Shown here: piece by piece, positions 7,281 through 15,728 of the stretch | How positions within the stretch are numbered: the first letter of the stretch is position 1 | How the letters are laid out: each line of letters opens with the position of its first letter | Source: Micromonospora humi | Lineage (GTDB): Bacteria > Actinomycetota > Actinomycetes > Mycobacteriales > Micromonosporaceae | Reading direction: 5' to 3' | Assembly: GCF_900090105.1 (NCBI RefSeq) | Contig: NZ_FMDM01000016.1 | Coordinates: forward strand, 62,001 to 126,000 | DNA: 64,000 bases | Made by a program: the position numbers and the translations under genes | The notes under the pieces: generated by a model | The model's database searches: none | Told to the model about the DNA's origin: nothing | Seen by the model: only the letters and a program-made list of their open reading frames with translations

Positions 7281-8075
7281 ATGGTCGACCCGACCGCCCT
7301 GCTCGCGGACCTGGCCGCCGAGTCCGAGCAGCTCGACGCGCTCGTCGCGGAGCTGCCGGCGGACGGATGGGAACGCCCGACACCCGCACCGGGCTGGACC
7401 GTCTCGCACCAGATCGCGCACCTGGCCTGGACCGACCACGTGGCCCACCTGGCCGCCACCGACGAGTCGGCGTTCTTCGCCTCGGTCACCGCCGCGCCGG
7501 ACCCGTCCCGCCTGGTCGAGGACGGGACGGAGTCCTTCCTCGCCCCGCCGCCCGCGCTGCTGGCCCGCTGGCGGGACGGCCGGGCCGCGCTCGCGGCCGC
7601 CCTGGCCGCCAGCCCGGCCGGCGAGAAGCTGCCCTGGTACGGGACCCGGATGTCGCCCGCCTCGATGGCCACCGCCCGGATCATGGAGACCTGGGCGCAC
7701 GGCGAGGACGTCGCCGACGCGCTCGGCGTCACCCGCGCCCCGACCGCCCGGCTCCGGCACATCGCCCATCTCGGCTTCCGTACCCTCGGTCATGGTTTCG
7801 CCGCCCACGGCCGCGCGGTGCCGGCGGACCCGGTCCGGGTCGAGCTGAGCGCGCCCAGCGGCACCGAGGTCTGGGCGTTCGGGCCGGCGGACGCGGCCGA
7901 CCGGGTCACCGGCCCGGCGCTCGACTTCTGCCTGCTGGTCACGCAGCGCCGGCACCGCGCCGACCTGGCCCTGGTCGCCGCCGGCCCGGTCGCCGACGAG
8001 TGGCTGGACGTGGCCCAGGCGTTCGCCGGTCCGCCCGGCGGCAAGCGAGAGCCGGCGCGGGAGGTCTCCCCGTGA
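7281..8075 (+). CDS. TIGR03084-family protein (mycothiol maleylpyruvate isomerase/DinB fold)
   Basis: 264 residues. The N-terminus follows the MDMPI/DinB four-helix pattern: LLADLAAESEQLDALV, then PTPAPGWTVSHQIAHLAWTD about residues 36-56. The His of QIAHL and a second conserved His in METWAHGEDVADALG are the usual metal ligands. RHIAHLGFRT follows. This matches the actinobacterial TIGR03084 group, thought to be metal-binding proteins, some acting with mycothiol; the function is unproven. ATG 7281 follows a CGGAGGC ribosome-binding site. It overlaps the next gene as GTGA and begins a tightly coupled six-gene operon, which suggests a role in branched acyl-CoA metabolism or in protecting it. 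Confidence 0.8.
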   Translation: MVDPTALLADLAAESEQLDALVAELPADGWERPTPAPGWTVSHQIAHLAWTDHVAHLAATDESAFFASVTAAPDPSRLVEDGTESFLAPPPALLARWRDGRAALAAALAASPAGEKLPWYGTRMSPASMATARIMETWAHGEDVADALGVTRAPTARLRHIAHLGFRTLGHGFAAHGRAVPADPVRVELSAPSGTEVWAFGPADAADRVTGPALDFCLLVTQRRHRADLALVAAGPVADEWLDVAQAFAGPPGGKREPAREVSP

Positions 8076-9748
8076 AAGTGCTGCGGGTGGGCAACGCGTC
8101 GGGCTTCTACGGCGACCGCTTCGCCGCCTGGCGGGAGATGCTCGACGGCGGCGAGCTGGACGTGTTGACCGGCGACTACCTGGCCGAGCTGACCATGCTC
8201 ATCCTCGGCCGCGACCGGATGCGCGACCCCTCACTCGGCTACGCGAAGACGTTCCTGCGGCAGCTGGAGGGCGTGCTCGGCACCGCGCTGGAGCGCGGGG
8301 TCACGCTGGTCACGAACGCCGGCGGCCTCAACCCGGGCGGCCTGGCCGACGCGGTCCGGTCGCTCGCCGGGCGGCTCGGCCTCGACGTGCGCGTCGGGTA
8401 CGTGGCGGGCGACGCGCTCCAGCGACCGGACGCGCTGACCGCGAACGCGTACCTGGGCGCGTTCGGGATCGCGGCCTGCCTCGACGCCGGCGCCGACGTG
8501 GTGGTCACCGGCCGGGTCACCGACGCGTCGCTGACGGTCGGGCCGGCGATCGCCCGGTTCGGCTGGACCCGCGACGACCTCGACGCGCTGGCCGGGGCGA
8601 CCGTGGCCGGGCACCTCATCGAGTGCGGGGCACAGGTCACCGGCGGGAACTTCAGCTTCTTCACCGAGTTGCCGGACGGCGGCCACCGCCCCGGCTTCCC
8701 GATCGCCGAGCTGCACCCGGACGGGTCGTCGGTGCTGACCAAGCACCCGGGCACCGGTGGCGCGGTCACCGTCGAGACGGTCACCGCCCAGCTCCTCTAC
8801 GAGGTCGGCGGGCCGGACTACCTCGGCCCGGACGTGGTGACCCGGCTGGACACGGTCCGGCTCGACCAGGCGGGCCCGGACCGGGTACGGGTCTCCGGGG
8901 TACGTGGCACACCGCCGCCGGACACGCTCAAGGTGGGCGTCAACAACCTGGGCGGCTTCCGCAACTCGATGACGTTCGTGCTGTGCGGCTTGGACATTCC
9001 GGCCAAGGCGGCCCTGGTCCGGGGCCAGGTGGAGGAGGCGGTCGGCAAGGAGGGGCTGGAGTTCACCCTGGCCCGCACCGACCATCCGGACGCCGCCGAC
9101 ACCGAGGCGGCGAGCGCGCTGCTGCACGTACACCTGCGCGACGGCGACAAGGCGCGGGCCGGGCGGGCGTTCTCGGCGGCCGCGGTGGAGCTGGCGCTCG
9201 CCTCCTACCCGGGCTGCACGTTGACCACGCTGCCCGGCGACGCCACCCCGTACGGGGTGTTCACCGCCGACGCCGTCGCGCAGGACGCGGTGGAGCACGT
9301 CGCGGTGCTCCCCTCCGGCGAGCGCGTGCCGATCCCGCCGCCCTCCGTGGTGGGTGGTTTGCAGGGGCCCCCCGCTATGCACCGGGCGTTGACAGGGGGC
9401 CCCTCCTTGCACCGCACCCGGCGGGGGGCGCTGGGTGAGGTGGTGGGCGCGCGGTCGGGCGACAAGGGCGGCGACGCCAACCTGGGCGTCTGGGCCCGCA
9501 CCGACGCCACCTGGTCGTGGCTGCGCGACTGGCTCACCGTGGAGCGGCTGGCGGACCTGTTGCCGGAGACGGCGACGCTGACCGTCGAGCGGTACGAGCT
9601 GCCGAACCTGCGCGCGGTCAACTTCGTCATAAGAGGCCTGCTGGGGCAGGGCGTGGCCGCGTCCACCCGGTTCGACCCGCAGGCCAAGGCGCTCGGCGAG
9701 CTGCTTCGCGCCCGGGTGGTCGACCTGCCGGCGGAGGCGTCGCGATGA
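8072..9748 (+). CDS. AtuA-like acyclic terpene utilization protein (DUF1446) with ferredoxin-like C-terminal domain
   Basis: 558 residues. The first roughly 420 match DUF1446/AtuA: VGNASGFYGDRFAAW at the start, TNAGGLNPGG about residue 85, VVTGRVTDASLTVGP, and TGGNFSFFTEL. After residue 450 comes the AtuA-like ferredoxin-fold domain (ARSGDKGGDANLGVWAR). AtuA is required for citronellol/geraniol growth in Pseudomonas, but its chemistry is not settled. The linker about residues 430-447 is encoded by a GC-rich palindromic repeat (9361-9410), so this piece is probably a late insertion between domains. The GTG start overlaps the upstream stop (GTGA) and the stop overlaps the dehydrogenase ATG (ATGA). 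Confidence 0.85.
   Translation: MKVLRVGNASGFYGDRFAAWREMLDGGELDVLTGDYLAELTMLILGRDRMRDPSLGYAKTFLRQLEGVLGTALERGVTLVTNAGGLNPGGLADAVRSLAGRLGLDVRVGYVAGDALQRPDALTANAYLGAFGIAACLDAGADVVVTGRVTDASLTVGPAIARFGWTRDDLDALAGATVAGHLIECGAQVTGGNFSFFTELPDGGHRPGFPIAELHPDGSSVLTKHPGTGGAVTVETVTAQLLYEVGGPDYLGPDVVTRLDTVRLDQAGPDRVRVSGVRGTPPPDTLKVGVNNLGGFRNSMTFVLCGLDIPAKAALVRGQVEEAVGKEGLEFTLARTDHPDAADTEAASALLHVHLRDGDKARAGRAFSAAAVELALASYPGCTLTTLPGDATPYGVFTADAVAQDAVEHVAVLPSGERVPIPPPSVVGGLQGPPAMHRALTGGPSLHRTRRGALGEVVGARSGDKGGDANLGVWARTDATWSWLRDWLTVERLADLLPETATLTVERYELPNLRAVNFVIRGLLGQGVAASTRFDPQAKALGELLRARVVDLPAEASR
9361..9410 (-). repeat. GC-rich palindromic repeat inside the AtuA-like gene
   Basis: About 50 bases with GGGGCCCCCC near one end and GGGGGCCCC near the other. 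GTTGACAGGGGGCCCCTCCT (9388-9407) matches 53781-53800 at 19 of 20 positions, so it belongs to the same family as the elements at 53684-53834 and 14030-14087. Here it is read through in frame at the junction between the DUF1446 and ferredoxin-like domains. Confidence 0.8.
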
Positions 9749-10884
9749 CCATCGTGGACACCCCGGAGCGTCGCCAACTGCGCGAGCTGACCCGCGCCTT
9801 CGTCACCCGGGAGGTCCTGCCGCACCTGGCGGACTGGGAGCGGGCCGGCGAGGTGCCCCGGTCGCTGCACGAGACCGCCGCGAAGATCGGGCTGCTCGGC
9901 ATCGGCTTCGCCGAGTCGGTCGGCGGCAGCGGCGGCGACCTGCTCGACTCGATCGTGGTCACCGAGGAGATCATCCGCTCGGGTGGCTCGTCCGGGTTGG
10001 TCGCCGCGTTGTTCACGCACGGCATCGCGCTGCCGCACATCGTGGCCGCACAGGACGAGGCGCTCGTCGACAGGTACGTCCGGCCGACGCTGGCCGGGAC
10101 GATGATCGGCGCGCTGGCGATCACCGAGCCGGACGGCGGCTCGGACGTGGCGGGCATCCGCACCTGCGCGGTGCGCGACGGCGACCACTACGTGGTGAAC
10201 GGGTCGAAGACCTACATCACCAGCGGCGTCCGGGCCGACTTCGTGACCACCGCGGTCTGCACCGACTTCCCCGGGTCGGGCTCGCTGAGCCTGCTGGTGA
10301 TCGACAAGGGCGCACCCGGGTTCACCGTGGGCCGGCGGCTGGAGAAGCTGGGCTGGCACTGCTCGGACACCGCCGAGCTGTCCTTCGCCGACGTGCGGGT
10401 GCCGGTGGCGAACCGGGTCGGCCCGGAGGACACCGCCTTCCTGGCCATCATGCAGCAGTTCGCCGCCGAGCGGCTCTCGCTCGCCACCCAGGCGTACGCG
10501 ACCGCGCAGCGCTGCGTGGACCTGGCGGTGCGGTGGTGCCGGGACCGGTCCACGTTCGGCCGACCGCTCGCCAGCCGGCAGCTCGTCCGGCACCGGCTGG
10601 CCGAGATGCACACCCGAGCCGAGGCGGCCCGCGCGTACGTGCACGAGGTGGCCGAGCGGGTGGCCGCGAAGCAACCGGTGGTGACCGAGGTGGCGATGGC
10701 GAAGAACGTGGCGGTGGCCGCCTGCGACTTCGTGGTCGACGCCGCGCTGCAACTGCACGGCGGCTTCGGCTACCTGCGCGACGCCGAGGTGGAACGGCAC
10801 TACCGGGACGCCCGCATCCTCGGGATCGGCGGCGGCACCACCGAGATCATGAACGAGATCATCGCGAAGGGCATGGGCCTGTGA
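9745..10884 (+). CDS. Acyl-CoA dehydrogenase, isovaleryl-CoA dehydrogenase-type
   Basis: 379 residues, normal for the family. ALAITEPDGGSDVAGI is the FAD/substrate loop, STFGRPL the C-terminal domain marker, and LQLHGGFGYLRDAEVERHYRDARI the FAD pyrophosphate segment. The usual C-terminal catalytic Glu of medium- and short-chain enzymes is replaced by Gly (in GIGGGTTEIM). Instead AAERLSLA carries Glu242 at the position used by isovaleryl-CoA and long-chain dehydrogenases. This predicts alpha,beta-oxidation of a 3-methyl-branched acyl-CoA such as isovaleryl- or citronellyl-CoA. It is translationally coupled to the genes on both sides. The exact substrate is inference. Confidence 0.9.
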   Translation: MTIVDTPERRQLRELTRAFVTREVLPHLADWERAGEVPRSLHETAAKIGLLGIGFAESVGGSGGDLLDSIVVTEEIIRSGGSSGLVAALFTHGIALPHIVAAQDEALVDRYVRPTLAGTMIGALAITEPDGGSDVAGIRTCAVRDGDHYVVNGSKTYITSGVRADFVTTAVCTDFPGSGSLSLLVIDKGAPGFTVGRRLEKLGWHCSDTAELSFADVRVPVANRVGPEDTAFLAIMQQFAAERLSLATQAYATAQRCVDLAVRWCRDRSTFGRPLASRQLVRHRLAEMHTRAEAARAYVHEVAERVAAKQPVVTEVAMAKNVAVAACDFVVDAALQLHGGFGYLRDAEVERHYRDARILGIGGGTTEIMNEIIAKGMGL

Positions 10885-12485
10885 GCACTGTTCTCCAGAG
10901 CACGATCGACGCGACGACGCCGGGCTTCACGGCCAACCGGGAGGCGCTGCTGGAGCGCCTCGCCGAGCTGGACGCGGCGCTCGACCAGGCCCGCGCCGGG
11001 GGCGGGGAGAAGTACGTGACCCGGCACCACGGGCGCGGCAAGCTGCTCCCCCGGGAGCGGATCGAGCTGCTGCTCGACCCGGACAGCCCGTTCCTGGAGC
11101 TGTCGCCGGTGGCCGCGTACGGCACGGATTTCCCGGTCGGCGCCAGCACCGTGACCGGCATCGGCGTGGTCGAGGGCGTGGAGTGCCTGGTCGTGGCGAA
11201 CGATCCGACGGTACGCGGCGGCGCGATCAACCCGTGGTCGCTGGCGAAGACCCGGCGGGCGGGCGAGATCGCGCTGGCCAACCGGCTGCCGATGGTGAAC
11301 CTGGTCGAGTCGGCCGGCGCGGACCTGCCCACCCAGGCGGAGATCTTCATTCCCGGCGGGCGGGTGTTCCGCGACCTGACCCGGCTCTCCGCGGCAAAGA
11401 TCCCCACGGTCAGCGTGGTCTTCGGCAACGCCACCGCCGGCGGCGCGTACGTGCCCGGCATGTCCGACTACACCATCATGATCCGGGACCGGTCGCAGGT
11501 CTACCTGGCCGGACCGCCGCTGGTGAAGATGGCGACCGGTGAGGTGACCGACGACGAGGCGCTCGGCGGCGCGAAGATGCACGCCGGCACGTCCGGCCTG
11601 GCCGACTTCCTCGCCGAGGACGAGCGGGACGGGATCCGGCTGGCCCGGCAGTGCGTCCGCCGGCTCAACTGGCGCAAACACGGCCCGCCGCCGCGCAACC
11701 CGTCCCCGCTGCCACCCCGGCACGATCCGGAGGAGTTGCTCGGCATCGCCAGCGCCGATCTGAAGGTGCCGTTCGACCCGCGCGAGGTGCTGGCCCGGGT
11801 GCTCGACGACAGCGCGTTCGACGAGTTCAAGCCCGGCTACGGCAGCGCGCTGGTGACCGGCTGGGGCGAGTTGCACGGCTGGCCGGTGGGGGTGCTGGCC
11901 AACGCCCGGGGGGTGCTGTTCAGCGAGGAGGCGCAGAAGGCCGCGCAGTTCATCCAGCTCGCCAATGCCGCCGACACCCCGCTGGTCTTCCTGCAGAACA
12001 CCACCGGCTACATGGTCGGCACCGAGTACGAGCAGCGCGGCATCATCAAACACGGCGCCCTGATGATCAACGCGGTGTCGAACTCGACGGTCCCGCACCT
12101 GACCGTCAACCTGGGCGCCTCCTACGGCGCGGGCAACTACGGCATGTGCGGCCGGGCGTACGACCCGAGGTTCCTGTTCACCTGGCCGAACGCGAAGTCG
12201 GCGGTGATGGGCCCGGCCCAGCTGGCCGGTGTGCTGTCGATCGTGGCCCGGCAGGCCGCCGCGGCCCGGGGACGCGAGTACGACGAGGACACCGACGCCG
12301 CCATGCGGATGATGGTCGAGCAGCAGATCGAGTCGCAGTCCGGGGCGCTGTTCCTCTCCGGCCGGCTCTACGACGACGGGGTGATCGACCCCCGGGACAC
12401 CCGTACCGTCCTCGGGCTCTGCCTGTCGGCGATCCACAACGGACCGGTGAAGGGCGCCGACGGTTTCGGCGTCTTCCGGATGTAG
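10881..12485 (+). CDS. Acyl-CoA carboxylase carboxyltransferase (beta) subunit, MccB/AtuC-like
   Basis: 534 residues, the length of 3-methylcrotonyl/geranyl-CoA carboxylase beta subunits. RHHGRGKLLPRERIELLLD opens the N-terminal crotonase-like domain. FGNATAGGAYVPGMSDY is the acyl-CoA oxyanion segment and ANARGVLFSEEAQKAAQFI lies in the C-terminal half that binds biotin. LQNTTGYMVGTEYEQRGI is the form seen in methylcrotonyl/geranyl rather than propionyl enzymes, by recollection. It transfers CO2 from biotin on the alpha subunit to a 3-methyl-branched enoyl-CoA. GTG 10881 overlaps the dehydrogenase stop, and the biotin carboxylase gene starts 11 bases downstream. Confidence 0.9.
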   Translation: MSTVLQSTIDATTPGFTANREALLERLAELDAALDQARAGGGEKYVTRHHGRGKLLPRERIELLLDPDSPFLELSPVAAYGTDFPVGASTVTGIGVVEGVECLVVANDPTVRGGAINPWSLAKTRRAGEIALANRLPMVNLVESAGADLPTQAEIFIPGGRVFRDLTRLSAAKIPTVSVVFGNATAGGAYVPGMSDYTIMIRDRSQVYLAGPPLVKMATGEVTDDEALGGAKMHAGTSGLADFLAEDERDGIRLARQCVRRLNWRKHGPPPRNPSPLPPRHDPEELLGIASADLKVPFDPREVLARVLDDSAFDEFKPGYGSALVTGWGELHGWPVGVLANARGVLFSEEAQKAAQFIQLANAADTPLVFLQNTTGYMVGTEYEQRGIIKHGALMINAVSNSTVPHLTVNLGASYGAGNYGMCGRAYDPRFLFTWPNAKSAVMGPAQLAGVLSIVARQAAAARGREYDEDTDAAMRMMVEQQIESQSGALFLSGRLYDDGVIDPRDTRTVLGLCLSAIHNGPVKGADGFGVFRM

Positions 12486-12496
12486 GGGGCTGGGGA

Positions 12497-14497
12497 ATGA
12501 TTACGAGACTTCTCGTGGCCAACCGGGGGGAGATCGCCCGCCGGGTCCTCGCCACCTGCCGGGCGCTCGGCGTGGCCACCGTGGCCGTGCACTCCGACGC
12601 GGACGCCGACGCGCCGTTCGTGGCCGAGGCCGACCAGGCGGTCCGGCTGCCGGGGAACACGCCCGCCGAGACGTACCTGCGCATCGATCTGATCCTGGAC
12701 GCGGCCCGCCGGTCCGGCGCGGACGCCGTCCACCCCGGCTACGGCTTCCTCGCCGAGAACGCCGAGTTCGCGGCGGCGGTGACCGACGCCGGCCTGACCT
12801 GGGTGGGGCCGACGGCGAAGGCGATCGCCGCGATGGGCGACAAGATGGCCGCCAAGGCGCTGCTCGCCGACGCGGGCGTGCCGATGCTGCCCACCTGGAC
12901 CGACCCCGACCAGGTCACCGACTTCCCGGTGCTGGTGAAGGCCAGCGCGGGCGGCGGCGGCCGGGGCATGCGCATCGTCCGCGACGCCGCCGGGCTGGCC
13001 GAGGCCGTCGCGGGCGCGCGCCGCGAGGCGGCGGCGGCGTTCGGCGACGGCACGGTCTTCATCGAGCGGTACGTCGAGCGCGGCCGGCACGTCGAGGTGC
13101 AGATCTTCGGCGACACCCACGGCACGGTGGTGGCGCTCGGGGTGCGCGACTGCTCGATCCAGCGCCGGCACCAGAAGATCGTCGAGGAGGCGCCCGGGGT
13201 GCTCCCCGACGACGTGCGCGAGCGGCTGCACTCCGCGGCGGTGGCGGCCGGGCGGGCGGTCGACTACGTCGGTGCCGGCACGGTGGAGTTCCTGCTCGCG
13301 CCGGACGGGCAGGTGCACTTCCTGGAGATGAACACCCGCCTCCAGGTGGAGCACCCGGTCACCGAGCTGACCACCGGGCTGGACCTGGTCCGGCTGCAAC
13401 TGCTGGTGGCCGAGGGCGAGCCGCTGCCGGTGTCGGCGACGCCGGCCGCCGAGGGCCACGCCATCGAGGTGCGGCTCTGCGCCGAGGAACCGGCCCAGGG
13501 TTTCCGCCCGGCCACCGGCACGCTGCACCGGTTCGCGATCCCCGGGGTCGACGCCGAGTTCGGACCGGCCCGCGGGCTGCGCCTGGACTCGGGCGTGGTG
13601 GACGGCTCGACGGTGAGCGTGCACTACGACTCGATGCTGGCCAAGGTGGTCGCCTGGGCACCCACCCGCGCCGAGGCGGCCCGCGCCCTGGCCGGCGCGC
13701 TGGCCCGGGCCGAGCTGCACGGCGTCGCCACCAACCGGGACCTGCTGGTCCGGGTGCTGCGCAGCGGTGAGTTCGCCGCCGCCGAGGTGGACACCGGGTT
13801 CCTGGAGCGGCACCCCGAGGTCTTCGAGCCGCTGCTGCCGGCCGACCGGGTTCCGCTGGCCGCGCTCGCCGCCGCGCTGGCCGGGGCCGCCGCGCGCCGG
13901 GCCGCCGCGCCGGTGCTCGCCGGGCTGCCGTCGGGCTGGCGCAACGTGCCGGCCGTCCCGCAGGTCACCCGATTCACCGACATCGAGATCAGCTACCGCC
14001 TCACCCGCACCGGCGCACTCGCCGAGTGGGAAAGGCGGGGCCCCCGGTTAACGGATTCGGTAGAGGAGGGGGCCCCGCTTAACACCGAAACCCCAACGGT
14101 GGAGCTGGTGAGCGCCGCGCCGGAGCGGGTGGTGCTCGACGTCGACGGGGTGCGGCACGCGTTCCGCGTACACCGGGTGGGTTCGTCGGTCTTCGTGGAC
14201 GGCCCGGACGGGGCGGCGAGCCTCACCGAGCTGCCGCGGCTGCCCCGGCCCACGGCGGCGCTGGCGGCCGGATCGCTGCTCGCGCCGCTGCCCGGCGCGG
14301 TGACCCGGGTGCACGTCGAGGTCGGCCAGCGGGTCGCCGCCGGCGACCTGCTGCTGACGCTGGAAGCGATGAAGCTCGAACATCCCGTGCTCGCCCCGGC
14401 CGACGGTGTGGTGGCGGAGCTGCCGGTGCCGCCCGGCGGTCAGGTGGAGACGGGCGCGGTACTGGCCGTGGTCGACCCCGAGGAGGACCCGCAGTGA
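12497..14497 (+). CDS. Acyl-CoA carboxylase biotin carboxylase/biotin carrier (alpha) subunit, MccA/AtuF-like
   Basis: 666 residues. Domains in order: biotin carboxylase N-terminal (LLVANRGEIARRV), ATP-grasp with KASAGGGGRGMRIV and MNTRLQVEHPVTE, biotin carboxylase C-terminal, a linker, and a biotinyl domain with EAMKLEH (biotin acceptor Lys626). It uses ATP and bicarbonate to carboxylate its own biotin. Residues 512-531, in the linker before the biotinyl domain, are encoded by a 58-base palindromic repeat (14030-14087), which keeps the frame open. The ATG follows TAGGGGGCTGGGGA. It overlaps the next dehydrogenase gene as GTGA. Confidence 0.92.
   Translation: MITRLLVANRGEIARRVLATCRALGVATVAVHSDADADAPFVAEADQAVRLPGNTPAETYLRIDLILDAARRSGADAVHPGYGFLAENAEFAAAVTDAGLTWVGPTAKAIAAMGDKMAAKALLADAGVPMLPTWTDPDQVTDFPVLVKASAGGGGRGMRIVRDAAGLAEAVAGARREAAAAFGDGTVFIERYVERGRHVEVQIFGDTHGTVVALGVRDCSIQRRHQKIVEEAPGVLPDDVRERLHSAAVAAGRAVDYVGAGTVEFLLAPDGQVHFLEMNTRLQVEHPVTELTTGLDLVRLQLLVAEGEPLPVSATPAAEGHAIEVRLCAEEPAQGFRPATGTLHRFAIPGVDAEFGPARGLRLDSGVVDGSTVSVHYDSMLAKVVAWAPTRAEAARALAGALARAELHGVATNRDLLVRVLRSGEFAAAEVDTGFLERHPEVFEPLLPADRVPLAALAAALAGAAARRAAAPVLAGLPSGWRNVPAVPQVTRFTDIEISYRLTRTGALAEWERRGPRLTDSVEEGAPLNTETPTVELVSAAPERVVLDVDGVRHAFRVHRVGSSVFVDGPDGAASLTELPRLPRPTAALAAGSLLAPLPGAVTRVHVEVGQRVAAGDLLLTLEAMKLEHPVLAPADGVVAELPVPPGGQVETGAVLAVVDPEEDPQ
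14030..14087 (+). repeat. 58-base GC-rich palindromic repeat inside the biotin carboxylase gene
   Basis: It matches the intergenic copy at 53684-53741 at 50 of 58 positions, with no length difference. It contains GAAAGGCGGGG at one end and GGGGGCCCCGCTTAACACCG at the other. It is translated as residues 512-531 of the alpha subunit without a stop codon in that frame. Confidence 0.9.
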
Positions 14498-15657
14498 ACT
14501 TCGACCTCACCGAAGAGCAGGACCAGCTACGCGACGCCGTCCGGGCGCTGGGCCGCAGGTACGGCCACGACTACTTCGTCCGCAAGGCCAAGGCCGGTGA
14601 GCACACCACCGAGCTGTGGCACGAGGCCGGCCGGCTCGGCTACCTCGGCGTCAACATCCCCACCGAGTACGGCGGTGGGGGCGGCGGCATCACCGAACTG
14701 GCGCTGGTCTGCGAGGAGCTGGCCGCCGCGGGCTGCCCGCTGCTGCTGCTCGTCGTCTCCCCCGCCATCGCGGCCACCGTGATCACCAAGCACGGTACGG
14801 AGGAGCAGCGCAAGCGTCACCTGCCCGGCCTCGCCGACGGCTCCCAGAAGATCGTCTTCGCGATCACCGAACCGGACGCCGGCTCGAACTTCCACCGGCT
14901 CGGCACGGTGGCCCGCCGCGACGGCGACGACTGGCTGCTCTCCGGCCGCAAGGTCTACATCTCCGGCGTGGACGAGGCCGACCACGTGCTGGTGGTCGCC
15001 AGGACCGAGGACTCCTCGACCGGGAAGCTCAAGCCGGCGTTGTTCATCGTGCCCACCGACGCGCCCGGGCTGGAGAAGTCCAAGCTGGACATGGAGATCC
15101 TCTCCCCGGAGAACCAGTTCCTGCTCTACCTGGACGACGTCCGGCTGCCCGCCGACGCGCTGGTCGGCGAGTCGCTCGACGCCGGCCTGCCGGCGCTGTT
15201 CGCCGGCCTCAACCCGGAGCGGATCACGGTCGCCGCGATGGGCGCCGGCACCGGCCGGTACGCCATCGAGAAGGCGTCCGACTACACCGCCACCCGCAAG
15301 GTCTGGGGCGGCCGGTCGATCGGCTCCCACCAGGGCGTGGCGCACCCGCTCGCGCACGCGGCCGTGCAGGTGGAGTTGGCCCGCCTGATGATCCAGAAGG
15401 CGGCGGCGCTCTACGACGCCGGCCGCGACCTGGAGGCCGGCGTCTCCGGCAACATGGCCAAGTACGCGGCCGGCGAGGCCGCCGCGCTCGCCGTGGACAC
15501 CGCCGTCCAGGCGCTCGGCGGGGCCGGCATGACCACCGAGTACGGCGTGGCGACGCTGCTCGGCGCGGTGCGCGCCGGCCGGATCGCCCCGGTCAGCCGC
15601 GAGATGATCCTGAACTTCGTCGCCCAGCACGTCCTCGGCCAGGACAAGTCCTACTGA
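14494..15657 (+). CDS. Acyl-CoA dehydrogenase (second of the operon)
   Basis: 387 residues. VFAITEPDAGSNFHRL is the FAD/substrate loop, RKVYISGVDEAD follows, and LNPERITVAAMGAG has a Glu at the isovaleryl-CoA dehydrogenase catalytic position. The usual C-terminal Y-E-G-T motif is absent, and the C-terminus ends APVSREMILNFVAQ. It is clearly different from the dehydrogenase at 9745, suggesting a second oxidation step or an alternative chain length. GTG 14494 overlaps the biotin carboxylase stop (GTGA), and it ends the operon. In Pseudomonas atu clusters the corresponding enzyme is citronellyl-CoA dehydrogenase AtuD; equivalence is not shown. Confidence 0.88.
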   Translation: MNFDLTEEQDQLRDAVRALGRRYGHDYFVRKAKAGEHTTELWHEAGRLGYLGVNIPTEYGGGGGGITELALVCEELAAAGCPLLLLVVSPAIAATVITKHGTEEQRKRHLPGLADGSQKIVFAITEPDAGSNFHRLGTVARRDGDDWLLSGRKVYISGVDEADHVLVVARTEDSSTGKLKPALFIVPTDAPGLEKSKLDMEILSPENQFLLYLDDVRLPADALVGESLDAGLPALFAGLNPERITVAAMGAGTGRYAIEKASDYTATRKVWGGRSIGSHQGVAHPLAHAAVQVELARLMIQKAAALYDAGRDLEAGVSGNMAKYAAGEAAALAVDTAVQALGGAGMTTEYGVATLLGAVRAGRIAPVSREMILNFVAQHVLGQDKSY

Positions 15658-15728
15658 CCGTCCACGTCCGCCCCGCCGCCGCACGGAACCCGTTCGACGC
15701 CGGCGGCGGGGGCGGGGAGACTGGCGGG

